Assembly: GCF_002836975.1 (NCBI RefSeq) | Contig: NZ_NIJK01000036.1 | Location: forward strand, 42,652 to 106,651 | Reading direction: 5' to 3' | DNA length: 64,000 nucleotides | Source of the DNA: Shewanella indica | GTDB taxonomy: Bacteria > Pseudomonadota > Gammaproteobacteria > Enterobacterales > Shewanellaceae | Shown here: in pieces, positions 29,133-37,965 of the stretch | Layout of the letters: the number at the start of each line of letters is the position of its first letter | Numbering within the stretch: position 1 is the stretch's first letter | Translations under genes and position numbers: made by a program | The notes under the pieces: model-generated | What the model was told of the DNA's origin: nothing | Database searches by the model: none | What the model saw: the letters and a program-made list of their open reading frames with translations, nothing else

Positions 29133-29474
29133 ATGGCCACTATGTTAAAAATACTCTTTATCGCCCTGGCGTTAGTGCTTATCTACAAACTGGTTTTCAG
29201 TAACAAGAAAGGAATGACAATATTTGAAATGCATTTCAAGGACGGTCGTATGACCTCGCACAAGGGCAAAATCCCGGAGAAGTTTGAACGTGAATGCCGC
29301 GCCCTGGTCAAGAAAGAGAAACTCACCTGCACAGTGCGCGCCGAGCGCAGCGGTGAAGTGCGGCTGCATATCAGCGCCAACGCCGGAGATGCCAATATTC
29401 AGCGTCTGCGCAACCTGTTTCCCTTCGAATACTATGACCGTAAGCAGAGCGACAACAGTAAACAACTGGGCTGA
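29133..29474 (+). CDS. DUF3634 family membrane-anchored protein
   Basis: A 113-residue protein with an N-terminal membrane helix (MLKILFIALALVLIYKLVF, about residues 4-22) and a basic cytosolic domain (MHFKDGRMTSHKGKIPEKF, VRLHISANAGDANIQRLRNLFP). It matches my memory of DUF3634 proteins of Shewanella and Vibrio; function unknown. AAGGAG precedes the ATG. It is convergent with the small lipoprotein gene, the two stops being adjacent. Confidence 0.85.
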   Translation: MATMLKILFIALALVLIYKLVFSNKKGMTIFEMHFKDGRMTSHKGKIPEKFERECRALVKKEKLTCTVRAERSGEVRLHISANAGDANIQRLRNLFPFEYYDRKQSDNSKQLG

Positions 29475-29708
29475 TCAGCGCTGCCCGGGGAACACTTGAG
29501 GGTCGATTTTCCCTTCCCGGCGCGCATCATCTATGATCCTCTGGTTATCCTGTGCCATGGGATCTTCGGCGGGGAGATTGGGATTCACCCGCTCCTCCTC
29601 GGGCGCTTCAAAACTGAAATCGATACCATTCGAGCAGCCGCCGAGCGATACCAGTGCCAGTAAGCCCATCGAAACCCAAGGCAGTAGCAAAGACTTGTTG
29701 TTCATCAA
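29475..29708 (-). CDS. Small putative lipoprotein
   Basis: A 77-residue protein with a signal sequence and lipobox LGGC ending at C25, followed by an acidic, proline-rich disordered tail (EAPEEERVNPNLPAEDPM). Probably a lipid-anchored envelope protein of unknown function. It lies 105 bp downstream of the DUF3833 gene on the same strand and may be the last gene of, or separate from, the long stress operon. Confidence 0.75.
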   Translation of the reverse strand: MMNNKSLLLPWVSMGLLALVSLGGCSNGIDFSFEAPEEERVNPNLPAEDPMAQDNQRIIDDARREGKIDPQVFPGQR

Positions 29709-29812
29709 TATTGAAACCTGTGTTGAGAGACGGTTGTTATTAAAACAGAGCTAAGCTTAACTTAGGCTGAGACTCAGCGTTAGTCATGGCGTACCATTAA
29801 TGACCAGCTCTG

Positions 29813-30373
29813 TTACTTGTCTTCCAACCTACGGATCACCAGAGTCACCTCCCCCACTGTCAGGCCCCATTTGCGGATCTCGCTGCGGTTGATTATGGTG
29901 TCCGGCGCCGTTTGATACATCCAGTCGTCAAAATGTACCTGATACTCGTTGCTATCGAGCTTTAGCAGCATGTCGTAGCGCCAGCGCAGGGCAAAACCCT
30001 CTGCTTGCCCTTCTGCCACCCCCAGAATATCCGCGGCTCTGCCCTGGTAGCGGCCATCGGCAAGCTTGGTAATCTGCCAGGTTCGCTCGGCAAGCTCACC
30101 ATCGTCATACTCAAACCATTCCTGCAACACACCTTGATTCCCCTGCCAACTGCCCGTCATCCGCACATTGAAACGGCGCACCACCTGGCCGCTGTAATCT
30201 TGCACCATACCGGAAGCCTGCAACTCCCCGTTAAAGAACTGCTGCAGATCCAACTTAGGTTCGCTGGCGCTATAGTCATGAATATCGACACTGCCGCAAC
30301 CGCTCAGTCCAAGCATCAGAAGTAACATCCAAACCTTAGTGAAACTGATAAACCTGCTGATTAACATTTGCAT
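29813..30373 (-). CDS. DUF3833 lipoprotein
   Basis: A 186-residue protein with signal sequence and lipobox LSGC ending at C26. The mature part (LDLQQFFNGELQASGMVQDYSGQVVRRF, GVLQEWFEYDDGELAERTW, then LDSNEYQVHFDDWMYQ) is typical of DUF3833, a lipocalin-like beta-rich family. I chose the ATG at 30373 with AGGAG seven bases upstream; it overlaps the previous gene by 13 bp. Members regularly accompany Cfa-like methyltransferase and DUF1365 genes. It probably binds or carries a lipid product in the envelope, by inference. Confidence 0.85.
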   Translation of the reverse strand: MQMLISRFISFTKVWMLLLMLGLSGCGSVDIHDYSASEPKLDLQQFFNGELQASGMVQDYSGQVVRRFNVRMTGSWQGNQGVLQEWFEYDDGELAERTWQITKLADGRYQGRAADILGVAEGQAEGFALRWRYDMLLKLDSNEYQVHFDDWMYQTAPDTIINRSEIRKWGLTVGEVTLVIRRLEDK

Positions 30374-31050
30374 GCCTGCTCTCCTATCAACTGGGCTCTC
30401 AGTTGCGGCCGACTGCTGCGCTCTGACAACCAAATCGCCAAAAAGGCATCAGCAAAACGCTTATGCTCGCTCGAAGCGTTCTCATCTATAACAATCGCGG
30501 CTAACGGCTTGTCGTTGAACAGAAAATGCCCTCGCTGCGGCCCGCTTGCCACAAAGCTCAATCTATCCCCTTGCTCCACATCCGGCCAGATCTCTTCAAG
30601 CAGCGCCAACCAGGCAGATATCTGCTCTCTGTCGTATCCCAGGTGCAACCACTGGTGTTTGGTGGCCTCAAGGAGTCGCGAAGCGGGTATATCCCGGTAA
30701 TACTGAATTTCCAGCTGTTGCGGGAAGCTATTGGGCTGGTAACTACCATCCGGCGTCAGCAACCTGGCCCGATAAAGGGTTATAAACCACCAGTCCATTT
30801 CACCGCGGCCCACTTCCCGAAAGCTGGCAAGCTCCGCCTTGGATGGCTCGACCTGGGCAGCTTTGGGCTCAGGAGTCTGCTCTTGACTCAGCGCTTGGCT
30901 CAGCGCTTGAGCCTGTGCTTGAATCTGTAAATTGTCGGCCCAGGCCTGAGAGGGCAGGCCAAGCAGTATCATCAGCCCGGCAAAGCCTACTTTATGCAGC
31001 TTACCGACTTGCTTTGCTCCCTTGTTTACACCCTTGATGAATCGTTTCAT
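30361..31050 (-). CDS. Chalcone isomerase-like family protein (secreted)
   Basis: A 229-residue protein with an N-terminal signal peptide (GLMILLGLPSQAWA, cleavage near residue 38), a Gln/Ala-rich linker, then a chalcone-isomerase-like domain (REVGRGEMDWWFITLYRARLLTPDG, LEIQYYRDIPASRLLEATKHQWLHLG, GDRLSFVASG, HFLFNDKPLAAI). Bacterial members do not carry plant flavonoid chemistry; a lipid or fatty-acid binding role is more likely. It lies 12 bp after DUF2878 and overlaps DUF3833, in the lipid-modification part of the operon. Confidence 0.8.
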   Translation of the reverse strand: MKRFIKGVNKGAKQVGKLHKVGFAGLMILLGLPSQAWADNLQIQAQAQALSQALSQEQTPEPKAAQVEPSKAELASFREVGRGEMDWWFITLYRARLLTPDGSYQPNSFPQQLEIQYYRDIPASRLLEATKHQWLHLGYDREQISAWLALLEEIWPDVEQGDRLSFVASGPQRGHFLFNDKPLAAIVIDENASSEHKRFADAFLAIWLSERSSRPQLRAQLIGEQACKC

Positions 31051-31062
31051 TGCCGGCCTCCG

Positions 31063-31704
31063 TCAGAGAAATCCTGTAGTTGGGGGATTTTTACCCCATT
31101 CAAGCTTAAGGTTGCAATAACTTAACAGTGGCAGCAGCAGCGACCAGATGATTATCAACAAGCTAAAAGTAGCCGATTGCCCCAGGGGCCAAGCCACGGC
31201 CTCCAACCTGAATGCCGCCAGGTAACTGCCTGCGCCCCCCACTGCACCAAAGAGTGCCTGCTGCCATTTAGGCAAGTCCCTGAGCCAGGCCAGACTCACC
31301 CCCAAGGTCGCGGCAAAATGCCCCCAAAGACAGCAGAGCCACAAGGGTAAAAGTCGCGAGGGGCTGTCAAACTCAAATACTCCGCCAAGGTGCAGCATGG
31401 CGTCCAAAACTATGCCAATGACAGCAGGTATCAGTACGGCGTTGAATGCTTTCATGCTGGATCCGGTACGCTTTACGCTTTGCGCTGCCAGTTGGCTGTG
31501 CTCTACCCGTTGGCTTTTCTCATCCTGGGCATTCTCGGCCATGAGGGCGGAGCGGTAGCCCGGATTGACAAGCAGCAACTGGGCACAAAGCAGCAAGAGA
31601 GCAAACACCAGCGCCTGATTGGCAAACAGGATCAAAGACCACCAGCCCAACTGGAAAACGATGGCGTTGAGCAGCAGAAAAAACCAAGGCGATGACAGTT
31701 TCAT
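31063..31704 (-). CDS. DUF2878 membrane protein
   Basis: A 213-residue integral membrane protein with about five or six hydrophobic segments, opening SSPWFFLLLNAIVFQLGWWSL. This N-terminus and the WSLLLPLLSYCNLK end fit DUF2878. One soluble charged loop (MAENAQDEKSQRVEHSQ) interrupts the helices. It lies three bases downstream of the cfa-like gene. Function unknown; the constant partnership with Cfa suggests membrane lipid handling. Confidence 0.82.
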   Translation of the reverse strand: MKLSSPWFFLLLNAIVFQLGWWSLILFANQALVFALLLLCAQLLLVNPGYRSALMAENAQDEKSQRVEHSQLAAQSVKRTGSSMKAFNAVLIPAVIGIVLDAMLHLGGVFEFDSPSRLLPLWLCCLWGHFAATLGVSLAWLRDLPKWQQALFGAVGGAGSYLAAFRLEAVAWPLGQSATFSLLIIIWSLLLPLLSYCNLKLEWGKNPPTTGFL

Positions 31705-31707
31705 GGC

Positions 31708-32967
31708 CTAACCTGCGATTTGCCTTGAGCTCAGCGGACGATAGCCGTCCTTGACCGCAGTCAGTTGCACTGTGCTTATGGTGCGCTCAAGAAAACCACC
31801 TTCGCAGTAACTCAGGTAAAACTTCCACATACGCACAAAATCTTCACCATAACCGAGTTCACGCACCCGCTCCCTGGCGTCATCGAAGTTGGCATGCCAG
31901 TCATTCAGGGTGCGGGCATAGTCGAGACCAATATCATCCAACGACCAGAGGGTCATGGAGGTTTGCCGCTGCAAGTGGCGCGTCATCTCAGTGACAGATG
32001 GCAGGCAGCCGCCGGGGAAAATATAGCGCTGAATAAAATCCACCCCTTTGCGGTAGCTGTCATAGCGCTGATCTTTAATGGTGATCGCCTGCAGTAACAG
32101 CTTGCCGCTCGGCTTGAGCAGGGCATCCAGGCCGGCAAAAAATCCCGGCAGATAATCGTGGCCCACTGCCTCTATCATCTCTATCGAGACCAAACGGTCA
32201 TACTGGCCGCTGAGCTGGCGATAATCCTGCCGCAACAGGGTAATGCGCTCACTCAGTCCTTCGGCGGCAACCCGTTCACTGGCATATTGGTACTGGGCAT
32301 CGGAAATCGTGGTAGTGGTTACCTTGACGTCATAGTGTTTGGCGGCATAGATAGCCAGGGCGCCCCAACCGGTACCTATTTCCAAAAGACTCATCCCGGG
32401 CTGCAGATCCAGCCGCTCGCAAATCAGTTGCAGCTTATACTGCTGCGCCTCATCCAACTGCGCCTGTTCATGGGGATAGACGGCGCTTGAATAGAGCAGC
32501 TCAGGGTCGAGAAATGCCTGATACAAGGGGTTGCCCAGATCATAGTGCGCCAGAATATTGCGCTTTGAACCGGCCTTTGAGTTTCGGCGCAGCAGATGTT
32601 TCACCCGGCTAACTGTGTTGGAAAACCAGGAAAACCGCTGCTCTATCTTATCCAGCAGCGGCAGATTACGGGCAAACAGCCGCACCACTGCGGTAACATC
32701 CGGACTGGACCAGTGCCCCTGAATATAGGCTTCACCGGCGCCGATAGAGCCGCCCAGAATCACCTGGCGAAAAAAGCGCTCATCGTGAATACGAATTATG
32801 GCAACCAGGTCTGCATCGAGCGGGCCGAAGGTCCACTGCTCACTCCCCAGTTGCAGTTTAAGACAACCGCCCTCCAAGGCATTCAAGGCCTGTTGCATGA
32901 CTCTGGCCCATAGACTCTTGCCGCTGGCGGCCAACTGCTGTCTGTTTTTGGCTACTGTGTTTTCCAT
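31708..32967 (-). CDS. cfa: Cyclopropane-fatty-acyl-phospholipid synthase family methyltransferase
   Basis: A 419-residue SAM-dependent methyltransferase acting on unsaturated acyl chains of phospholipids. The SAM motif is LEIGTGWGALAIYAAKHYD; the YSSAVYPHEQAQLDEAQQYK and SIEMIEAVGHDYLPGFF blocks are typical of Cfa. I chose the ATG at 32967 with GGAG six bases upstream. Because the neighbours (DUF1365, FAD oxidoreductase, SDR, DUF2878, DUF3833) are those of the singlet-oxygen-induced cluster in Rhodobacter sphaeroides, it may make a methylated or furan-type fatty acid precursor and not a plain cyclopropane; this is inference. Confidence 0.9.
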   Translation of the reverse strand: MENTVAKNRQQLAASGKSLWARVMQQALNALEGGCLKLQLGSEQWTFGPLDADLVAIIRIHDERFFRQVILGGSIGAGEAYIQGHWSSPDVTAVVRLFARNLPLLDKIEQRFSWFSNTVSRVKHLLRRNSKAGSKRNILAHYDLGNPLYQAFLDPELLYSSAVYPHEQAQLDEAQQYKLQLICERLDLQPGMSLLEIGTGWGALAIYAAKHYDVKVTTTTISDAQYQYASERVAAEGLSERITLLRQDYRQLSGQYDRLVSIEMIEAVGHDYLPGFFAGLDALLKPSGKLLLQAITIKDQRYDSYRKGVDFIQRYIFPGGCLPSVTEMTRHLQRQTSMTLWSLDDIGLDYARTLNDWHANFDDARERVRELGYGEDFVRMWKFYLSYCEGGFLERTISTVQLTAVKDGYRPLSSRQIAG

Positions 32968-33022
32968 CTCATTCTCCAATGTTTGCTGTCACACTCGGGG
33001 AAATTTCCAAACCTTTAGGGAA

Positions 33023-33119
33023 TTCTTGCAAAGGACTAAGGCCATTTGCTGCGAACCACACCTTGCATCCAGGCCTATAAGCCGACGCAGAGTACACATG
33101 GGACTTGTTCGCACCTTCC
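33023..33119. mobile_element. Partial IS5-type MITE copy inside the operon
   Basis: These 97 bp match the right end of the element at 46516-46779 (TTCTTGCAAAGGACTA, then GCATCCAGGCC, GCCGACGCAG, ACATGGGACTTGTTCGCACC) with few differences, ending in the same TTCGCACCTTCC terminus. The left part is missing apart from a possible GGAA. It fills the gap between the DUF1365 and cfa-like genes. Confidence 0.85.
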
Positions 33120-33125
33120 TTAACA

Positions 33126-33932
33126 TCAGTCCGTGCCGCCCTGAGGCTTGCGCTCGTATGGCACAAAGGGCACCCGCTTAAGCCACAAACGCAGCGCTTG
33201 CCAATAGATGAGCCAAAGAATTTTCAGGCTCATCAAGGGAAAGCCCCACAGATAACGCCTGAGCTCACGGCCATTGAAGGGGCGGCGTTTGAGGCTTAAT
33301 ACTGCATCGAAGCTGGCCTTTTGCGACTCGGGGGCCGGCCCTGCCACGCCCCCCTTGCCGGGCAGATTGCTGATCCGCAAATCGAGCCGCTCTGCCGGCG
33401 CCGGAATATGCCAGCGATAGCGATAATCCAGCGACATAAAAGGCGATACATGGAAGCACTTGTCGCCAAGTGCCGGCGCCTCGGCCGACACCAGATAACA
33501 GTGACGCTCATTCCAGGGGGTATTGCTCACCTCAGCCAACAGGTATTTATACTCATCACCTTGAAAGCAGTAGAAAAAGTTGACCGGGCTGAAATAGAGT
33601 CCAAAGTGGCGCAGTTGCCCGGCGAACAGCACACTGTCGCAGCCGGCCTCGCCGCCGAGCGCAATCACCTTATTCAGCACCCGCTGTTTAAGCGATGAGG
33701 CAGCTGCCTGCCCGGATCCATTTGCTGTTGCAGTCGCCTTGAGGTAATCCTGCTGCCGAAAACGCAGCGCAGACCAAGGGGATTCACCAAACAAGCCGCT
33801 CAGGGACGAAAGCCTTGGCAAGTCATCCAAGTCCAGCAGCATCAGGGCAAAGGGATAGCGAAAACTATGCCTTACCGGCGTTAGCCTAAAGTGGCTGACG
33901 CTGCCGAGGTAGATACCCGTTTCAGGTTTCAT
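33126..33932 (-). CDS. DUF1365 protein
   Basis: A 268-residue protein with the DUF1365 opening GIYLGSVSHFRLTPVRHSFRYPFALMLLDLDDL and later LYFSPVNFFYCF, EVSNTPWNERHCYLV and FHVSPFMSLDYRY. These are family-defining blocks; biochemical function is not established. It overlaps the FAD oxidoreductase gene by four bases. DUF1365, Cfa-like and FAD oxidoreductase genes travel together in many proteobacteria, so it probably acts on the same acyl substrate. Confidence 0.92.
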   Translation of the reverse strand: MKPETGIYLGSVSHFRLTPVRHSFRYPFALMLLDLDDLPRLSSLSGLFGESPWSALRFRQQDYLKATATANGSGQAAASSLKQRVLNKVIALGGEAGCDSVLFAGQLRHFGLYFSPVNFFYCFQGDEYKYLLAEVSNTPWNERHCYLVSAEAPALGDKCFHVSPFMSLDYRYRWHIPAPAERLDLRISNLPGKGGVAGPAPESQKASFDAVLSLKRRPFNGRELRRYLWGFPLMSLKILWLIYWQALRLWLKRVPFVPYERKPQGGTD

Positions 33933-35200
33933 AGGCTTACCCCGAACCTTTCACAAACATCCAGGGCGCTGCGTACCCCGTCTTCATGAAAGCCGTTGTA
34001 CCAGTAGGCGCCGACAAAATGGATACGGTCTTGGCCGCAGATCTCGCTGCGGCGTTGCTGCGCCGCCTGGCTCTGTTCATTGAATACCGGGTGAGCATAG
34101 ACAAAGCGTTTGAGCACCTTGTCCTTGGCTATCGCCTCATCCTGATTCAGGGTCACCAAAAAATCCGGCGCAGACTTTGGCAGGCGCTGCAAAATATTCA
34201 TGTTGTAGGTTACGCAGGCGGGACGGCTGGCATCGCCATCGAGACGATAATTCCAACTGGCCCAGGCGGCGCGATGCTTCGGCAGCAACGAGGTGTCTGT
34301 GTGCAAGGTCACCTGGTTATCCTGGTATTTAAGCCTGGAGAGTATCTCCCGCTCCTGCTCACTGGCGTCACCGAGCATAGCCAGCGCCTGATCGCTGTGG
34401 CAGCCGAGGATCACCTGATCGAACTCATGCCAACTATCCTTGACTCTGAGCTGCACGCCCCCCGCTTGGCGGCGGATTTGTGCTACCGGCGAGTTGAGAT
34501 GCACCCGCTCGGCAAAGGGCGCGCTGAGCGCCGGAATGTAACTACGGGAGCCGCCTTCGAGCACATACCACTGCGGCCGATTGCTGACGGCCAACAGTCC
34601 ATGATGTTCAAAGAAACGGATAAAGAAAGGCAGCGAGAAGGCGCGCATATCCTGAATACTGGACGACCAGATAGCGGCGCCCATCGGCAGGATATAGTGC
34701 TGGCAGAAGAAGTCAGAGAACCCCTGCTGTTCGAGAAATTCTCCCAGTGTCACCGCCGGGTAACGACCGCTTTGATACAAGGCTTTGCAGCGGCTGTTGA
34801 AGGCCAAAATCTCCCTCAGAAACCCCCAGAAAGTCGGACTCAGCAGGTTGCGCTTTTGCGCAAACAGGGTCGCCAGGCTATGGCCGTTGTATTCAAGACC
34901 GCTGACAAGGTTTTGCACCGAGAAGCTCATCTCGGTCGCCAGCGCCTTGATACCGACCCGGGCCATCAAGGCCTGAAACCTGGGATAGGTGCGATCGTTG
35001 AACACAATAAACCCTGTGTCTATGGCGTAGGGTTTGCCGTCAAGCTCAACATCCACAGTGGCCGTATGCCCACCCAGATAATCGGCGGCTTCAAACAACG
35101 TCACCTCATACTGCTGTGACAACAGATAACCACAAGTGAGCGAGGAGATCCCCGAACCGACTATGGCGATGCGCGGCTTATTGCCGGTTGAAACTGTCAT
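33929..35200 (-). CDS. NAD(P)/FAD-dependent amine-oxidase-like oxidoreductase
   Basis: A 423-residue flavoprotein. The N-terminal dinucleotide motif is AIVGSGISSLTCGYLLSQ with the acidic ribose-binding residue in TLFEAADYLGGHT. The family is the desaturase/amine-oxidase-like group found next to DUF1365 and Cfa-like genes. Substrate is probably an acyl chain (desaturation or oxidation after methylation), by inference. Four-base overlaps with both neighbours show tight coupling. Confidence 0.9.
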   Translation of the reverse strand: MTVSTGNKPRIAIVGSGISSLTCGYLLSQQYEVTLFEAADYLGGHTATVDVELDGKPYAIDTGFIVFNDRTYPRFQALMARVGIKALATEMSFSVQNLVSGLEYNGHSLATLFAQKRNLLSPTFWGFLREILAFNSRCKALYQSGRYPAVTLGEFLEQQGFSDFFCQHYILPMGAAIWSSSIQDMRAFSLPFFIRFFEHHGLLAVSNRPQWYVLEGGSRSYIPALSAPFAERVHLNSPVAQIRRQAGGVQLRVKDSWHEFDQVILGCHSDQALAMLGDASEQEREILSRLKYQDNQVTLHTDTSLLPKHRAAWASWNYRLDGDASRPACVTYNMNILQRLPKSAPDFLVTLNQDEAIAKDKVLKRFVYAHPVFNEQSQAAQQRRSEICGQDRIHFVGAYWYNGFHEDGVRSALDVCERFGVSL

Positions 35201-35946
35201 ACTGGGCTCCCGTTTTTTGCAGAGGGTTTACCAAGGGCGGCGGCCAGCCAACTGCGGGGCAGCCAGCTCAGCAGAGTCAGCAGCCAGATAAAACGCCCGG
35301 GAAAGGCAATCAGGCGCCGTCTGGCGGCCAGGGCTTGGATGATGGTGTTGGCGGCTTTATCGGCGGAAATCCGCATCGGCATGGCGAAGTCATTTTTGTC
35401 GGTGAGCGGCGTTTTAACAAAGCCCGGGCGAATTTCGCTGACATCTATTCCCTTGTGGGCCAGATCGAGCCGCAAGCTCTGCGCCAGGTAACTGATCCCG
35501 GCCTTGGAGGCGCCATAGGCCTCCGCCCTCGGGAAAGGCAGCATCACAACACTTGAACTCATCAGCGCCAGTTGGCTGCCACGCTCAAGCAAAGGCATAA
35601 AGGCTTCCAGGCAATAGCCCACAGCCAACAGATTGGTGCGGATAACCCGCTCAAACAGGGCGCTGTCAAAGGCCATAGCCTCGTCTATGTACTCACAGGT
35701 ACCGGCATTGAGCAGCAGCAGATCCACACAGTCGGCTTGGCCCAACTCCAATTTGAGCTTGCTGCCCAGCTTCAGCACCGAGTCTCTGTCCGTGACATCG
35801 AACCTCAAAGGCTCGCAGCCTTCGAGGGCGGCCAGAGCTTGTTCATTGCGGCCACAGGCCAAGACCCGCCAACCGGCGGCGGCATATTGTCTGGCAAGCT
35901 CGGCACCTATGCCTGAGCTGGCACCCGTGATCAATACCGTCTTCAT
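35197..35946 (-). CDS. Short-chain dehydrogenase/reductase
   Basis: A 249-residue SDR. The cofactor motif TGASSGIGAELA is at 7-18 with a basic residue after strand two (ACGRNEQAL) that favours NADP(H). LLLNAGT, an active-site serine in LMSSSVV and the YGASK catalytic pair follow. The C-terminus is hydrophobic (RFIWLLTLLSWLP), suggesting membrane association. It is part of the photolyase/Cfa operon and overlaps both neighbours by four bases. Confidence 0.9.
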   Translation of the reverse strand: MKTVLITGASSGIGAELARQYAAAGWRVLACGRNEQALAALEGCEPLRFDVTDRDSVLKLGSKLKLELGQADCVDLLLLNAGTCEYIDEAMAFDSALFERVIRTNLLAVGYCLEAFMPLLERGSQLALMSSSVVMLPFPRAEAYGASKAGISYLAQSLRLDLAHKGIDVSEIRPGFVKTPLTDKNDFAMPMRISADKAANTIIQALAARRRLIAFPGRFIWLLTLLSWLPRSWLAAALGKPSAKNGSPV

Positions 35947-36437
35947 CGGCTTGCCCTGCCCTTGACCATGCGCACCACTGAGCCCAGCAGCGGCAACTGT
36001 TCATAGAGCATCTGCCCCAGATCCAGATAATCCCTGTGATAATGGATTTTGTCGCCAAACTTGATGAGACTGATACCATCGACGCTGATGCTCTGCCCCC
36101 GGTTCAATTTGGGGTGGCGGTACTTCATCTGCCAACTGATGGCGGCCTGATCCCCGGCGGGCAAGACGTCAGTGATCTCAAAGGCGATTTCGGTCAGGTT
36201 GCGATACAAACCGGCAAAATACTGTTCCAGTTGCTCAAGCCCCTCCAGTCGGTGCATGGGATCGCAAAAACAGATCTCAGGCGCGTAGACGGCCTGCAGC
36301 CTTTGGCGCAATGTGGGCAATTGCTCAGGGCCCAGGGATTGATACAAGGCAATAAATGCCTGAATAATCTCTTGAGACTGCGGCGATGCCGGCTGTGAAG
36401 CGGGCGCTATGTCCGCGGCGACTGAGTGGCTGGTCAT
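35943..36437 (-). CDS. NTF2/SnoaL-like protein
   Basis: A 164-residue protein with an NTF2-like cone fold pattern: IIQAFIALYQSLGPEQLPTLRQRL, YAPEICFCDPMHRLEGLEQLEQYFAGL, then strands around AISWQMKYRHPKLNRGQSISVDGISLIKF. Such proteins bind small hydrophobic ligands or act as isomerases. It lies between photolyase (27 bp) and the SDR gene (4-bp overlap). Confidence 0.88.
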   Translation of the reverse strand: MTSHSVAADIAPASQPASPQSQEIIQAFIALYQSLGPEQLPTLRQRLQAVYAPEICFCDPMHRLEGLEQLEQYFAGLYRNLTEIAFEITDVLPAGDQAAISWQMKYRHPKLNRGQSISVDGISLIKFGDKIHYHRDYLDLGQMLYEQLPLLGSVVRMVKGRASR

Positions 36438-36464
36438 GATAATCCCTCGGCTAATGAACTGAGT

Positions 36465-37964
36465 TCAGGCAGACTTTTTCAGCACGGCCAGGGCGGTCAA
36501 CGCCCTTTGTCGCGCCGCGCTGTGCTCGACTATAGGTGGCGGATAAGCCGCAGTGGCAAACAGACTCGGCTCGGTGAAGCGAGACGATGCGGCTGTGCCC
36601 GGATGGTGTATCTGTTTAAGCGGCCAGTGCGCCAATTCAGGCAAATAACGGCGGATAAAACTGGCGTCAGGGTCGAACTTTTCACTCTGGCTCATGGGGT
36701 TGAAGATCCTGAAATAGGGCTGGGCATCACAGCCGGTGCCGGCAGACCACTGCCAGCCGCCGTTATTGGCTGCCAGGTCACCATCTATCAGGGCGCGCCG
36801 AAAATACTGCTCGCCCCAGCGCCAGTCCACCAACAGGTGTTTGGTGAGAAAGCTGGCGGTCACCATTCTCAGCCGATTGTGCATCCAGCCGGTCTGGTTT
36901 AGCTGACGCATGGCGGCATCCACCAGCGGATAACCGGTACGGCCCTCGCACCAGGCGGCAAACTCTTGCGGGTCGTTACGCCAGACTATGTCATCACCGA
37001 GCACGTTGAAGTTGCGCCCCATACACAGCTGGGGCCAGGCGTGCAGCAGATGGCGGTAAAACTCGCGCCAGGCCAGCTCAGCCAGCCAGCTGCGACCCGG
37101 ACTATTGTCCTCAGCCATAGCCTCGGGGAAGCGATTGAGCAGCGCCGCCACACATTGCCGCGGGCTGAGAATTCCAAACGCCAGATAGGGCGACAGGCAA
37201 CTGGTGCCATCGAGCGCCGGGAAATCCCGCTCCTGGCCGTAATCGGCAAGCTGGTTGGCAATAAAGCTATCGAGGCGCTGCCTGGCCGCCCCTTCACCCA
37301 CTGGCCAGTGGTGGCTGTCTTGTTTACTGCCTTGATTGCTGACCTTAAAACTCAGCTCTGCGGGTTCGGGTAAAGCCGGGGCCAGAGGCGCAGGTACCGG
37401 CAGCGGCATTATCGCCTCACTTCCCAGCAGCTCACGCCAGCGGCGAAAGAAAGGGGTAAATACCCGATACATTTCGCCACCTTGGGTACGGACGCTGCCG
37501 GGCGGCAGCAGACAGTGCTCATCGGTAAACTGCAGGCCCACCCCTATAGTCCTGGTGAGCTGTGCCAGCGCCTGATCCCGGCGCTGCTCGTTAATCTCCA
37601 CCTCGCGCCCGGCAAAAATCTGCTTAACGCCCTGGCGTTGGCAATACTCCTCGACAGTGACATTCACCAAAGAGAAATCGTCACAGTGCAGCAAATCAAA
37701 AGCTATCCCCAAAGATGCCAACGCCCGTTGCAGTTGATTGACGCTGCGCTCGATGAAATCCAGCTGCATGGGACCAACAGAGTGCTGCTGCCACTGGGCC
37801 GGAGTCGCCATATAAAAACCCCGCAGCGGCAGACCTTGGGCCCTTGCCGCTTCGCACGCCAGCCACAGGGCCTGGTTATCTGAAGTGCGCAGATCGCTGC
37901 GAAACCAGATGGCAACACAGGCCTTTTCACTGGAAGGCACATGATTGGGCAAGGACTGGGACAT
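36465..37964 (-). CDS. phrB: Deoxyribodipyrimidine photolyase
   Basis: A 499-residue class I CPD photolyase: an N-terminal antenna-binding Rossmann domain (IWFRSDLRTSDNQAL) and a C-terminal FAD domain with ELAWREFYRHLLH, TGYPLVDAAMRQLNQTGWMHNR, FLTKHLLVDWRWGEQYF and the NNGGWQWSAGTGCDAQPYFRIFNP signature. It repairs UV pyrimidine dimers with blue light. I chose the ATG at 37964, with GGAGG nine bases upstream, over a longer frame. It begins one base after the end of the MerR gene. Confidence 0.97.
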   Translation of the reverse strand: MSQSLPNHVPSSEKACVAIWFRSDLRTSDNQALWLACEAARAQGLPLRGFYMATPAQWQQHSVGPMQLDFIERSVNQLQRALASLGIAFDLLHCDDFSLVNVTVEEYCQRQGVKQIFAGREVEINEQRRDQALAQLTRTIGVGLQFTDEHCLLPPGSVRTQGGEMYRVFTPFFRRWRELLGSEAIMPLPVPAPLAPALPEPAELSFKVSNQGSKQDSHHWPVGEGAARQRLDSFIANQLADYGQERDFPALDGTSCLSPYLAFGILSPRQCVAALLNRFPEAMAEDNSPGRSWLAELAWREFYRHLLHAWPQLCMGRNFNVLGDDIVWRNDPQEFAAWCEGRTGYPLVDAAMRQLNQTGWMHNRLRMVTASFLTKHLLVDWRWGEQYFRRALIDGDLAANNGGWQWSAGTGCDAQPYFRIFNPMSQSEKFDPDASFIRRYLPELAHWPLKQIHHPGTAASSRFTEPSLFATAAYPPPIVEHSAARQRALTALAVLKKSA

Positions 37965-37965
37965 G

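Noticed and set aside
33986..35119. 377-codon frame antisense to the FAD oxidoreductase
   Set aside because: Shadow of a gene with clear motifs and overlapping operon joints.
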